A DNA stretch of 64,000 nucleotides, taken from assembly GCF_027943255.1 (NCBI RefSeq), contig NC_072892.1, positions 17,011,792 to 17,075,791 on the forward strand, written 5' to 3'. Source of the stretch: Anastrepha obliqua. Its lineage: Eukaryota; Arthropoda; Insecta; Diptera; Tephritidae. The translations under genes and the position numbers were made by a program. The notes beneath the pieces are model-generated. The model was not told where the DNA came from and made no database searches. It was given only the letters and a program-made list of their open reading frames with translations. Every line of letters begins with the position of its first letter. Position 1 is the stretch's first letter. Below are positions 9,415 through 20,505 of this stretch, piece by piece.

Positions 9415-10605
9415 GTTAAGTCCAGTATGCACAGTGTCGGGTAATGAGTTCCACACTTTAACAGCGTTAATGAAAAATAATCTAGATGATGCTAGGTAAA
9501 GTAAATATTGGAACGATAAATTTGCTGTAGCTGCGAGACCTTACTAGTATCAACTTCTCTGTCAGGCGGGTAGAGGACTTCAATAATGTAAGTTTGCACA
9601 TAAATATGCAATTTCTAGCAGACAAATAAGTGTTAAGGCAACAGCCCAGTAACCTTGATCGCTAGGCAGAGACATGATCGTATCTACCAATTCCATATAC
9701 ATACCACGTGGCATTATTAAATGCCACATTAAGTTTATGGCAGGATGTGGAGTCAAGTTTGCTGTACACCATCTCAGAGTAGGTAATGAGAGGCATAATT
9801 AGCTGGAGAAATAGTTTGCGCCTCGCTTTCTCTGGCGTGAATGTTGCAGAAACTCTCAGCTAACGCAATGTAGCATAAAAATTCCCCACAACCCTATTTA
9901 TATGGTCAGCTCAGATAAGTTTTATGTTAAGAATAAACCCCAAATTTGTTACCTTATCCGTAAAGATAAGGGATATTGTCAACATACACCACACAATTAC
10001 ACATGGGTAAGACATATGACTTTGACGCGTTCAAACATAAAGAGTTATCAGTAGCCCAAACAGAAATAGTAGCCAAATCACGGTTTATTTTGAAATATAG
10101 ATCTTCAACGAGGCAAATACGATTAGGCAAGTACAATTTGTATATCATCAACATAAGCATGGACATTCACATACTGACAAACCGTAAAAACATCATAGAC
10201 AAAAAGACTGAATAAAAGTGGACCAAGAATAGACCCTTGCGGAACACCTGTGTGTACATATTAAGACTGAAATGTTACTTTTTTGGTCTAAACCTTCTGC
10301 GTTCTGCCACCAAGGTGGCTGGCCATGAACTTCAATGCACTGTCTTTGAAGCCGCAATAGTGTTTAAGCTTCAAACATAATACAATAATTTGTGATACAC
10401 TGAGTCAAATGCTTTAGAAAAATCAAGTAAACAAAGTAGAGCCAAGTCACCGTTATCAAAACTAATTCTAATATCGTCCAATATTTTAACCATTGCTGTC
10501 GAACAACTGTGACTTTGTTTGAAGCCCGACTGCAGTGCAGAAAGAAGACGATTGTCCTGTTCAAATGATGAAATTTGCGTGGCCAGTATGCTGATATACG
10601 AAGCA
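9415..10605 (-). pseudogene. Degenerate Jockey/CR1-type reverse transcriptase
   Basis: Read on the minus strand across frames: ALQSGFKQSHSCSTA, LDFSKAFDSV (motif A, about 10430-10400), GVPQGSILGPLLFSL (motif B, about 10250-10200), YVDDIQ (motif C with Ala changed to Val, about 10165-10145), then NRDLATISVWATDNSLCLNAS, and thumb/C-terminal remnants down to about 9415. Many stops and frame changes make it dead. LINE proteins of this group copy RNA at the nicked target; this copy lacks a visible endonuclease and is 5'-truncated. The segment is unlike the intact LINE at 4113-8061. Confidence 0.8.
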
Positions 10606-10609
10606 GCAT

Positions 10610-10715
10610 TCGCCTGCCGAAGCCCTAAGTGACGTGTCAGCCAAAGTTCCCCTCAGAATTTTTTGTTTTCACCATAGCTAATGACCAAACCTGGTACTAT
10701 AAATTTGTCATCCTG
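10610..10715 (+). repeat. Fragment of dispersed short repeat (CATCCT end)
   Basis: Contains AAGTTCCCCTC, TTTTCACCATAGCTAATG.CCAAACCTGGTA and ends with TCATCCT. The same order of words is seen at 28900-28995, 24655-24700 and, inverted, at 44962-44995. It is the right-hand part of the family whose left end starts CTCTCAGCGAA. Confidence 0.6.
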
Positions 10716-10966
10716 GATTACCACTCACTTCTGCTTACTACTCGTATTCAGTCTCATATTTCAATCAATACTCTTCAATGCTTAGAATGCTTTCGAGCTC
10801 TAGCCAAATGGATTTACACTGTAGGTGTCCTAAACAAACCAAGAAAATTATGCTTTGAGAAAGTTGTATTTTATAGGGAACGGTGGAGGAAGCGTGGGCA
10901 TTGCAGCTTTATATAAGCATGAGTTTTGTTTGAATAAGCCGTACGTTTCACAACAAGCAGCAGTGC
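10716..10966. other. Spacer
   Basis: No feature recognised; ends at the TTAA that bounds the next element. Confidence 0.4.
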
Positions 10967-10970
10967 TTAA

Positions 10971-11614
10971 GGGGTTACATGGGTTTCGTGGGTTCAAAAA
11001 ATCGATCTTTTTTTAGCTTATTAATAGCTAGAACATCTCAAGAATATTATCCTACATTTTCAAGTCGATCCGAATAATAGTTTCGGAGATACAGCCTTTG
11101 GAATGTGTGCGCTCCAAGCCTCTTTTATTGTTACTGAAAACTTGAAATGCATTTTTCTCGGAACCGTGTTTTCAAAGTCGGTTGTCAAATGTTCTCAAAA
11201 AACCGATCTTGATGAAATTTTACACAGGTGTTCGAGATACAATTTACTCGTGCTTGGACGAAGGATTTTTTTTTTCAATTACAACTATTTAAAAAAATTC
11301 CAATTTTTCTTTTTTTTCTTTCCTTCGTTCAAGCTTTATGGTCTTAACTAGAACATTTATTTCTGTTTTTTCATTTTTGACGATCCTGTCAGGAGTTATG
11401 CTGACAACGCGGACGCACCTTTTTTTCGAGGAGTCACCGGAAATGACGTCACAATGGAGAAGTTTTAATTTTTTTTTTTTCAAAATTTCAGAAATTATTC
11501 TTTAAATATGTATCTATAAGACAGAAAAAAGTTTGAATTAAATAAATTATTTTTACACAGAAAAAAAATATTGAAAATAGGCCTTTTTTACTCGACGAAA
11601 CCCATGTAACCACT
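10971..11614. mobile_element. TTAA-flanked inverted-repeat element (piggyBac-like MITE), 644 bp
   Basis: The ends carry the perfect inverted 17-mer GGTTACATGGGTTTCGT (10973-10989 and 11595-11611, the latter reversed). A TTAA lies immediately outside each end (10967-10970 and 11615-11618). TTAA duplications are the hallmark of piggyBac-type transposition. The inside has no transposase frame; it holds long T runs and is AT-rich. So it is probably a non-autonomous element moved in trans. Other TTAA-using families (for example Kolobok) cannot be excluded from ends alone. Confidence 0.75.
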
Positions 11615-11618
11615 TTAA

Positions 11619-12160
11619 AAGTGGTGCAGTGTCTAGCTTTTCCCCTCCCAATAGAGTCCGGACTAGACTTATTTATGTATTTTAGAAATGTAGACAATGG
11701 AATCTCTTTAATACTTACATCTATGCTTGGTTATCATATCTCGCGAATACTTTTAAAATTATTAAAAAAGATTAATTGAAATACTTCACTTAGTATTTGC
11801 TTTGCAATCACCCAAAGCAATTTGCGCCAGTGTCAAAGCCCTGACCAGCACTTTTTAGGCGAAATTCAAAAAACCAAAAAAAAAACAGTCAGCTTAAAAC
11901 TTGAAATGCCATTATTAATAAAAGGAAGCGCATTTCTTAACGCAAATTAAAATTCGAAGCACATTTGCATGCCTTTAATGAAATTAAGAAATCGAGTATG
12001 CGGACACAAATGCGTATATTTTTGAAGGAAAGCTTATAAAAGGTAGGCTGCGAACATTAAACAATGCGAAACTTGCAACGAAAAATATTTATGCAAATGA
12101 TGCAAGTATTGGGTGTTCTTTTAGCTACATGAGAACTATATACATATATATATGTTACCG
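11619..12160. other. Spacer
   Basis: AT-rich, no element end or exon recognised. TATA-type dinucleotide repeats near 12139-12154. Confidence 0.4.
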
Positions 12161-12164
12161 CCGT

Positions 12165-12505
12165 TCCTTCATGGAACAATGGAACATAGGGCTTCAATAG
12201 ACAATATAAAGCTATGTTCGATTTGTTCAAATGTCTCCATTGAGTTTCTGTAGAATATGGCCAATCCATTTCCATTTTCGACACCGAATTTCAAGGTGAA
12301 CAGGCGTTTTCTTAGCCCGGAGATTGTTGTTGGAGACAGTGTTAGGCCAAAAAATGCGCATGATCCTAGGAAGGCTGCGGTTGTTAAAAACTTGTATGTC
12401 ACGCACAGGCGCGGTCCAAGTCTCACATTCGTAACAGTCAACTGACCTAACATTGGACTCGAATATTCTAGGTTTCATGCGCCTAAACATACATATGACC
12501 TTCAC
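12165..12505 (-). pseudogene. RTE-like LINE C-terminal fragment
   Basis: The minus strand from 12505 gives CYECETWTAP, SLPRIMRIFWPNTVSNNN, TPVHLEIRCRKWKWIGHIL and LNGDI. These words follow the reverse transcriptase in insect endonuclease/RT elements (CETW, RIMRIFWPNTISN, RKWKWIGHTLRK). It is short, 5'-truncated and carries at least one frameshift near 12240. Sequence differs clearly from the copy at 2476-3125, so more than one subfamily is present. Confidence 0.75.
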
Positions 12506-12559
12506 ACCTTGTCCAACATGGCAAACACTGCACGGCCTTTTGATATTCAGCTACCGAGC

Positions 12560-13135
12560 CGCCGCCTTTATTGAGATATATGAGAACTATCGATATCGAT
12601 AACTACGGTTTGGTAGCTGAGAATGGAAAACTGTGTTGACATTCCTCTTCAGTAAGGTTTGGTAGGCTTCGTTTTACGTCAGAACAAAAAATTAAATAAA
12701 TCTATTCGCGAAGTTCGTAAAGCGAGGTGTTGAAGAAGACGCCAAAATGTCGATTCGTCGTCGTTCTCAACTTGCTGATCTTTGTTCTTCGATTATGTGG
12801 AAAATTTGGTAAAAAGATCTTGGCTTGCGTGCCTATAAAATACAGCTCGTGCAATATTTGAAGCCAAATAACCATCGTTTGAATCGCATTTTTGCTGATT
12901 CAGCTCATTTAGATTTATTTTACAAATTTATTGCAAAAAGTGGTTAAAAACTGGACTGACCGAATGGACCGTGAAACTCATAGCCGCGATGGGTATACGC
13001 CGGATTTCATTCCCATCTACCTGATTATAATAAAAGAAATGCCTTCCAACAATATTTCTATTTTGTATTATCATTTTAAACTCTCAAGCGCCTAAAAAAC
13101 AACCTTACAAATGATGATATTGGTGATACTTTTTC
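12560..13135 (+). pseudogene. rosa-type mariner 5' fragment
   Basis: Contains a 5' leader (about 12580-12665) that also occurs, reversed, at 30940-31030 in another rosa-type copy, and then transposase words SIRRRSQLADL, KDLGLRAYKIQLVQYLKPN, HRLNRIFADSAHLDL. These are the helix-turn-helix end and the linker before the catalytic core of Tc1/mariner transposases. In-frame stops are present and the catalytic core is missing. The piece stops where a second element begins at 13139. Confidence 0.7.
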
Positions 13136-13694
13136 CAATAGGGTGTTTTTGACAGATCACGCGAGTCGTACTGTCAAACTAAATACATACTTTTCTTCAA
13201 TATTCATTAACATTTCATTATGAAAAGACTTAAACCTCAACAACGTTTGCAAATCGGGAAATTGTATTACGAAAATCGACGCTCTGTGAAACCAACTTAT
13301 GTTGTTCAGCGATCAGGCGCGTTTTTGTGCTGAAGAGCAACCCGAAGCCATTCGAGAGCAGCTATTACATCCATTGAAAAGAACCGTTTGTTACAGCCTA
13401 TGGACTGAAGGCATCATCGGCTCATATTTCTTCAAAGACGAGGCTGGCCCCATTGTAACTTGCGAATGGCGAACACCATCGCGCCATGATAAATGACTTT
13501 TTGATGCCGTAAATTGAACCCTGTAACCTGCACAACTTTTAGTTCCAGCAAGACGGCCAATGCGGCTACTTGCTTGGATTTACTGCTTCGTCGTTGAGGC
13601 GAGCAATTTATCTCTCGTCTAGGACCTGTGGATTGGCCACCAAGAACGTGTGATATCACACCTTTGGACTATTATTTGTGGGGCTATGTAAAGT

Positions 13695-14157
13695 ATTGGC
13701 TTCGGTAATCTAGCGTAAGTGCACTAGCCTGCCATCCCAGAGGTTGTGGGTTCGAATCCCACGTAAAGCACGGTCCTCGTACTTTTCCAAATTTATCTCT
13801 TCTCCTGTTTCTAAAAAAAAAAGAAACAAAAATTTCATTCCTCAACCCCAAAAACTTATCCTTTCCATGCTTACTCCCGCACAAGAGGAAGCAGGCAATC
13901 GCGGTAATAGCGCAAAGCGAAGTCCTCAACCATCTGTGCGATCCTTCTGCCAGAAAAATGTGACACACAGATGGCGCTCCAAGCAGTAAGAAGGCGTTGT
14001 TTCTAAGCGACGAAGGTGGGCATTCCCACTATTTAGGACTAGTAGCGGCAGGCTAAGCACCTACTCTGTCAGAAATCAAAATAGACTAACGAAACCAACG
14101 CAAGACTGAGTCTTGTCGAGGCCCTATGCTCTCGAGAAGAGTGAACAAGGAAAAAAA
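13695..14157 (+). mobile_element. tRNA-derived SINE, full-length copy
   Basis: Flanked by the 9-bp direct repeat ATGTAAAGT (13686-13694 and 14158-14166) inside the mariner transposase. The 5' part has a Pol III A box TAGCGTAAGTG (13711-13721) and a B box GGTTCGAATCC (13749-13759), as in tRNA genes. The 3' part ends GAGTGAACAAGG plus an A run. The last ~90 bases (from TCAGAAATCAAAATAGAC, about 14068) recur in the second copy at 14428-14520. A tRNA head, unique body and A-rich tail with target duplication define a SINE; it would depend on LINE enzymes for copying. Confidence 0.85.
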
Positions 14158-14407
14158 ATGTAAAGTCTTAATGCTTAGTTAAATCAGCTTCGATTGAGGT
14201 ATTGGAAGGCAAAATTAATGAAGCTATTCACGAGATACCGACCGAAGTCCGCCAGCGAGTAATTCAAAATTCAAATTCAAATTCAAAAATTGGTGTTTAG
14301 GTATGGCCGAATTGAAAGGGCCAACATTTGAAAGAGATTATCTCTAAAACATAAGAGTGATGAATGGTTCTATACGAAACTAATAAAGAAAGGCCAATCA
14401 ATTTGAA

Positions 14408-14534
14408 CGGCACGTTAATCACCTCCCCAGTCAGAAATCAAAATAGACTAACCAACGCAAGACTGAGTCTTGTCGAGCCCTATGCTACCGAGAGGAGTGA
14501 ACAAGGCACCAAAAAAAAACAAAAAGAAAAAAAT
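14408..14534 (+). mobile_element. 5'-truncated copy of the same SINE
   Basis: Only the 3' end of the SINE plus a long A-rich tail is present. The imperfect 12-bp direct repeat AATCARTTTGAA bounds it (14396-14407, 14535-14546). Together with the copy at 13695-14157 this shows two separate landings in one mariner. Confidence 0.8.
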
Positions 14535-14602
14535 AATCAGTTTGAATTTCCGTTGTTTTATTTCATTATTTAACATCCGATGCCTCTAAATTGACCACCC
14601 TT

Positions 14603-16270
14603 TATGTATATGTAATTAAAAAAGAAGAAATATGAAAAAAGTCTCAAACATTTCGAATGCTAATAAAAGCTTTGCTCAATGAATCACCGGGTAACATAAA
14701 AAAAAATTCTAAGAAAAATTGTTAACTGTACAGATTCTAATGGCTCATGGGACTAGATAGACTTACATACGCACACACCTGCATTTGTAGCAGAGAAAGT
14801 GAAAAAAGTGAAATTTTCAGGGAAACTTAACCTATGCATGTACACATGCATACATGCATACATACATATATAGGCTTATATGTACATTTATCAAAACTTG
14901 AGAAAACTAATTGTGAATATCGTTTTGACGAAATCGCATAATTTTAATCACATTTGAACCGCTCTGTCACTCAAATTCCATTTCAAATTTTCTCCTCTTT
15001 GTTCGGACAACAATTGTTGTTTTTTTACAAGAAATAATCCCAGGCGAATGTGTTTTTAATCCCCTTGAAATCGAAAGCATTTACAAAGTCAACAGCTGGG
15101 TGCAATCATACATAAATACCTACGCTGCACAGTTGTCTTTCTGTACGCACACACACATTCATGCACCTGCGTGTGTGTTTGTTTGCTCAGTTAGTAAGTA
15201 TTGTGTGGAAAATTCACACATCTTCGATGAAAGTGAATGGCACTCACATCACTAAAAAGTTATGAATGGAATGGATTAACAATGTGAACAGCGGCAAGAG
15301 CAACAACAGCGACAGTAGCAACCAAAAAACAAAAAAGCCAACTAAAAACTTAGCTGCAATATTGAACTTACAACAGTTGTAAAAAGTGTGCAACAAACGA
15401 CTAACTGCCGCAAAACAATTTTCCACAAACGCATGCATTGGTGCAGCAGCTATTTCGATTTTCCTGCGTCGCTGATCCATTTAGCCAATCATGGAATTGT
15501 TTCGCTGACGCTTTGGTGCATTTTCATTTCAATTAAACGAACATTTACGCATGCGCAGACGCATGCCACCGGTGCGCCATGTAATCGTCGTTGCACTTGT
15601 TAGCAAAGCGAAGCTGATATTATTATTTTCTATTGTTGTTGTTGTTTTAAGCACGTTAAGTGCGTGATAATTCATTGTACAGCAAAATGAATGCACAGGC
15701 AAAATGCTTTCTTACGCACGTTTTTGTTTTACACTTTTTATTGCCAGAAATTAGTGAATAATAAAAGCAACAATTTTACGCATCACAGACATTTAACTGT
15801 AGTTGCTTACATACGAACACATTTGTGTGTATGTGTATCACGTATGTAATGCATGTATGTATGTATGTATGAAGATGCCACAAATCGAGGCGAGATGGCA
15901 CGTCACACTTAATTGCAATATAGAAATGCACGTTTCATGAATGCATCCATACATATACACAGATTCAATTACATATACTTACACACACATACATATATAC
16001 GTGTGTGCGTGCGCATATGTGTATGCCTTTCCGTTAGTTACCGTGACCCATTGCGCGCAAGGCACAGCGTACGAAAACGAAAGCAGCAAAACCACTAGAA
16101 AATCTATTACGAAAAAACGTTTCACACTCACCACTGCAGCGCAATCGAAAATGAAAGTTTCAAGACGCGTATGCGGGCATTTACGGGGAACCAGCATCGC
16201 CGGTGAGTGCGCATGCGTACCGGCCAACCTCACTTACAACATACAAAGTGCACTTGAGCCTGCGACTTAA
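14603..16270. other. Spacer rich in CATA/TATG and TG microsatellites
   Basis: Contains CATA repeats near 14850-14872, TGTG tracts near 15165-15182 and (GTAT)n near 15852-15870. No transposon recognised. The GC-richer part at 16140-16205 has a frame starting MKVSRRVCGHLRGTSIAG that ends at a GGTGAGTGCG donor-like site; it may be a non-coding or first exon but has no other support. Confidence 0.4.
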
Positions 16271-16910
16271 GAGTGCTCGGGCTGTATGGACGCTTTGACA
16301 CAAGGGTGCTTATCTCGACGCTTTTTACGATTTTGGCAGCTGCACAAAGGAGAAGCTTTGCTTGCACTTCACTGGAACTTGAAAGAAAGTTTCAATTGTT
16401 TGCCGAAGGCGCTATAAGATATGGTGTGAAGTTGGATGCCCTTACGAATTTTGTGTGAGAAAATTTTTTTTTTTTATGAAAATAATTCAAAGCGACCTAA
16501 CCAAATACAATTGGTGCTTCAATAGAAATTTTTAAAAATTCAATAGCAACAAAAGCAGTCAAATAAATGGAGAAATAAATCAATTCAGTTCACTGATAAT
16601 GGAACTAAGCTCATACATGCCGTTTCTATTCTATGCGCAAAGAACGAGAATCTATAAGTATGCACCGTTGTTTTGTAATTTTCGTTATGGATTCGGAAGG
16701 TGCTTCTCATTGTATTAGGGATTTTTTTTTAATATTCCTTAAAACCGAAGCTTCAGTGCTTTAAAAATCGTATAGAATCTAACATGCAGCAGAGAATATA
16801 ATATAATATTAATGAAATTCTTCTTCTACTTTATTTTCTTATTCATTTACGAATGTATAGCGTTCACACAGTATTTTATATATTTTGTCAATGAAATGAG
16901 AAGTCGCATA
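16271..16910. other. Spacer before the Helitron
   Basis: AT-rich, no recognised feature. Confidence 0.4.
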
Positions 16911-18211
16911 TCTTTATATACATATAAAAATGAATGTTTGTCTGTATGTTATCGATGAACTCAAAAGCCACTTGACCAATTATTATAAAAATTGGTATAT
17001 ACATATATGTATTTTTCCACGGAGAAGGCAACTTCTGCAGAGTAGCAACTTCTGCAGAGTAGCAACTTCTGCCTCGTTTAACCGATTGGCATAAAAATTA
17101 GTATGACCGTGTATTTTTACACATAGGAAACGAATATGACATGTTCATAGATTCGACAAACACTGCCCATTATATGTACTACGCTCAACATCCGCTGATG
17201 AACTTAATGCATGCCTTAAATCATCAGTTCTATGGCGTCATTTACAGAAATTGACTTTAAAAACTAACATGCGTGTACAACTACAACGGGATGCATCGGC
17301 TGGAAATTTTGCAAAACAATTATTGGATATTGGAAATGGGCGAAAGGAAATCGAAACTCTTTAAGATCACAGAAAGCATCGACGAATTGGTGCAAAAAGT
17401 TTTCCCAAACATTGCACAAAACTACAAAAACTCAGTAAGCGTGCTATATTAGCAGCCAAAAACATCGATGTCCATACCATCAAATTCACCATTCAGCATG
17501 GAATACCCAGTGAAACGACAACATATAAGTCTATCGATACTGTGGAGAATAATCAAGTCGAGGTTGTGAACTATCTAACTGAATTCTTGAATTCGCTTGA
17601 TTTGCCAGACATGCCGCCACACGTTCTTACATTGAAAATTGGCGTACCCATCATTCATCTTCGAAACATAAATCCACCACGACTTTGCAACGGAACCAGA
17701 CTCTCAGTCAAGAAAATGATGAACAATGTTATCGAGGCAACAATTTTGACTGGAAAATTCAAAGGTGAAGACGTACTATTGCCACGTATCCCAATGATCC
17801 CGACAGATATGCCATTCGAATTCAAACGTTCACAGTTCCCGGTGCGACTCGCTTTCGCAATAACTATTAACAAAGCTCAAGGACAATCGTTACAAGTGTG
17901 TGGATTAAATTTGGAGAATCCATGCTTCTCGCATGGACAGCTCTATGTGGCTTGCTCACGTGTCGGAAAACCTTCTGATTTATTCGTCTACGCACCAGAT
18001 GGAAAATCAAGAAATATTGTGTATCCCACAGCACTCCAATAAACATCGAATTGAAACTAAGCTTTGTAATGTCACAATTTTTTCGAAATAAACAAAATCA
18101 ATAAAATGGTTTAGAATGAATTGAATATTTGTGTACTGATTTTTCTTTAAAGTTATTTTTCTTAAATTTATTTTAGTTGTTGGCGTAGCAACGCGCGCCG
18201 GGTACAGCTAG
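16911..18211 (+). mobile_element. Helitron remnant with both ends
   Basis: Starts TCTTTATATACATATAAAAA after an A (16910) and ends GGGTACAGCTAG before a T (18212), with a GC-rich potential hairpin (GCGCGC) just before the CTAG. This fits Helitron rules: 5' TC, 3' CTRR, insertion between A and T, no target duplication. The inside keeps the end of the Rep/helicase gene. Most of the ~5-6 kb expected of an autonomous Helitron is missing. A 17-bp unit (AGAGTAGCAACTTCTGC) is repeated at about 17039-17073. Confidence 0.8.
17165..18042 (+). pseudogene. Helitron helicase C-terminal part (PIF1-like)
   Basis: From about 17165 frames encode ADELNACLKSSVLWRHLQKL and NMRVQLQRDASAGNFAKQLLDIGNG; after a frameshift near 17435 one frame is open to TAA at 18040-18042: NIDVHTIKF, YKSIDTV, VVNYLTEFLNSLDLPDMPPH, LCNGTRLSVKK, IPMIPTDMPFEFKR, then INKAQGQSLQVCGLNLE (helicase motif V) and GQLYVACSRVGKPSDLFVYA (motif VI). 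This is the C-terminal half of the PIF1-family helicase used by Helitrons in rolling-circle transposition. Motifs I-IV and the Rep nuclease are absent, so it cannot act by itself. The last 180 codons are undamaged, so decay has been modest. Confidence 0.9.
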
Positions 18212-18573
18212 TGTTAAATAAAATTCTCTGCCTGCACGCTTACATGCAAATCACAAATGAGAGCGATGTACTGCTGTTAATTCATACAGAATACAGCATA
18301 AAGGGAGAGCTTTGTATGCATACATAGTGCTAATGTTAATGCTATGGTGCCTCTTATGTTATTAATGTGCATAGATCAGGGAGAAACTGTGTAGGGAATT
18401 ATATAGAGTCGTTTATGTTAGCACCAGAGAATGGCAAGAGTACACCGAAACAATACGTCAGATTTATGATCTGTACTTTTAATACCCAAGGGTTATCAGA
18501 GAATATTTTTCTTTTTTAATTCCATTAACATTCTATGGTATTATAAGCGCCGCATCAGACATTTTTTACTATT

Positions 18574-19110
18574 ATACAGGGTGGGTCAAATAAGACCTAC
18601 TAATGTTAAGCACAAATAACTTTTTTATTTATTGACATATTTATTTTTCTCTTTTTGTAGGTTATAATTGAATTGTTGGAAATTTATTATGGAACCCTGC
18701 AGTACAACACAACGCGTTAAAATTATCGAGTTTTTCTATTCTTCCACAATTAGCCATACAAATTGATTTTTTAAATAATATTTAGATTTCGGATGAAGCG
18801 CATTTCTATTTAAATGGTTATGTCGACAAACAAAACTGTAGATTGTGGGGCTCTGAAAATCCAAGGGCAACACACTAACATCAGTTGCACCCATCTAAAT
18901 GTACTGTTTGGTGCGGTGTTATGGCCACTAGAGTTATGGATCCATATTTCTTCGAAAATGAGGATGAAACGCCGGAATCGAATTCAGGATCCTCTTATAG
19001 AACATTGATTGCAAACTTTTTGCGGCCATGGCGGAGCAGCATCCTAATGTGTGGTTTCAACAAGACGGAGCAACTGCGCATACTGCTAGGCAGTAATCTT
19101 TAGTCACTAG
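18574..19110 (+). pseudogene. Truncated, internally deleted DD41D-type mariner
   Basis: Begins at CAGGGTGGGTCAAATAAG (terminal-repeat-like). The transposase starts MEPCSTTQRVKIIEFFYSST (from 18690), then after a deletion gives ISDEAHFYLNGYVDKQNCRL (about 18788-18850), CTVWCGV, PYFFENE, TLIANFLRPW and WFQQDGATAHTAR (about 19053-19092), where it stops. The first two catalytic Asp residues are recognisable; the third and the right terminus are absent. Frame changes make it dead. Confidence 0.75.
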
Positions 19111-20190
19111 TAGGGCTTTGGCTCACGTTGTATAAGTATTTGTTTTGAATGTTCTGTGCGCAAATACGTTGCTACTTTACATTTTAACATCAGATGTGGA
19201 ACTTAACATTTCTCCCAATAATCGACTTAGCGCATAGTTTTTCATACAAATTTCGCAGGTCTGCACTAAGCCTCATGGATTTTTATAATTTGTTTTTTTT
19301 TTTGTTGAAAAATACCTCGCGACCCTTGAAAGAATTTGCCTCATTTTGACTCTATTGATAGCAATTGAAAAATTGGAAAAATCGACAAAAAGTACATAAA
19401 TAAAATACAATTTCTGCATCTTTAACTTTGCAACAAACATTCGCACTTTCCTACTCTTTTTCATTTCTTACTCTAAAAAATATAATATCAGCAACTGTAG
19501 CACAGATATTATAAAGCCAAAATCCGCATTTACCTGCTTTTCGATATCTTAAAGCTTTAGTTATCTTCAAAGCTTCAATCACAACCAGCTGAAATTCCAT
19601 ATTCGATTGTTTTCTCACTCTGCTTCGTGAGGCTGAGCCCATTTCCCCAGTGCCTTAACAGCATAAAAGGGTCATGTTTCAAAGTTTAATAAAATCAGTA
19701 ATTAATTACTGGAGCTTAATTCTACACCTGTACGTATACAAATCAAGAAACCAGTTAATATATAAGCTGTCTGAGCATTTTCCGAACCCAAAAATCTTAC
19801 ATAAGAAGATCGTCCACTTGCTAAAACTGAAAATGAAGTCACATTAATTGCTCTATTAGTCATATTATTTTTTAATCAGCTTGTGGCAAGTGAAACAAGC
19901 TTGTGAAACAAATACAAACACATGTAAGAGTTTCCCTTACCTTCCCTACCATAGCACTACGCACAGCTTCCAACCTTTTTAAATATCCAATTATAGGATT
20001 TTCATTAAAAACATAGCCCAACTTTTGCAGAAACCAAATTGGAATAGTTTCAGCGCTTTAAATTCTCAAAAAGCTTCACCTCAAAAGCTCATTCGATACA
20101 GTTTTTCATTTGAGTGCAGGCCAAGGTCGTGCAGTGAAATTCGCCAGAATCAGTGCTAAGAGATTCCAATACTTGTGCACGATTGATGAA
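19111..20190. other. Spacer
   Basis: AT-rich with short broken frames; no recognised element. Confidence 0.4.
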
Positions 20191-20194
20191 ATAC

Positions 20195-20505
20195 CGAAAC
20201 GATCTGACTTATGAGCAAGCGATCTACTTTATCCACGTACAATAAAGTACTGATATGTAAACAGATGCTCAAACTAATAGGGACGTATGGAATCCAATTA
20301 TGAGGTTGCTCAAGCACCAGCAATCCTTTGCAAATACGAAAGTTTCAAAACAAAGTATTGAGATGGGCTATTAACACGCAGTGGCGATCTCGCACGTGAT
20401 CTTGGTATTGAGCGAGTTGCTGCGGTAATCCAAAAATATGCCATATCGCTCATTAAGAGGCTCTGGCACCATTTTAATAAAGAAGCTTTATTACCCTGAA
20501 ACCAG
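20195..20505 (+). pseudogene. Jockey LINE C-terminal fragment
   Basis: Frames give KRSTLSTYNKVLICKQMLK, GTYGIQL.GCSSTSN, FQNKVLRWAIN, then DL.RDLGIERVAAVIQKYAI. This matches the end of Jockey-clade polyproteins (IYKQ.LKP.WTYGIQLWG ... FQNK.LR.I). Stops and one frameshift are present. The upstream RT is missing. Confidence 0.7.

Larger units (their letters stand above)
13139..14602 (+). mobile_element. Internally deleted rosa-type mariner carrying two SINE insertions
   Basis: Left end TAGGGTGTTTTTGACAG, right end TTGACCACCCTTTA (inverted AGGGTG-type terminus, only partly matching). The transposase begins MKRLKPQQRLQIGKLYYENR at 13220, jumps to the core (EGIIGSYFFKDEAGP, RPMRLLAW, then DLWIGHQERV.SHL, WGYVK at about 13670-13690), and continues after a SINE with SIEVLEGKINEAIHEIPTEV (about 14190-14250). 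The core is out of frame in several places. One SINE sits at 13695-14157 and another at 14408-14534, both with target duplications, so the mariner is older than both. Confidence 0.75.

Noticed and set aside
13695..13770. A possible tRNA gene (A box, B box, GGTTCGAATCC)
   Set aside because: The tRNA-like head continues into a longer body with an A-rich tail and is flanked by a 9-bp target duplication, so it is a SINE head. I also could not draw a full cloverleaf.
15941..16270. 109-codon plus frame and its minus-strand shadow
   Set aside because: Most of it comes from CATA/CACA repeats; only the last part (16141-16205) is kept as a low-interest exon idea.
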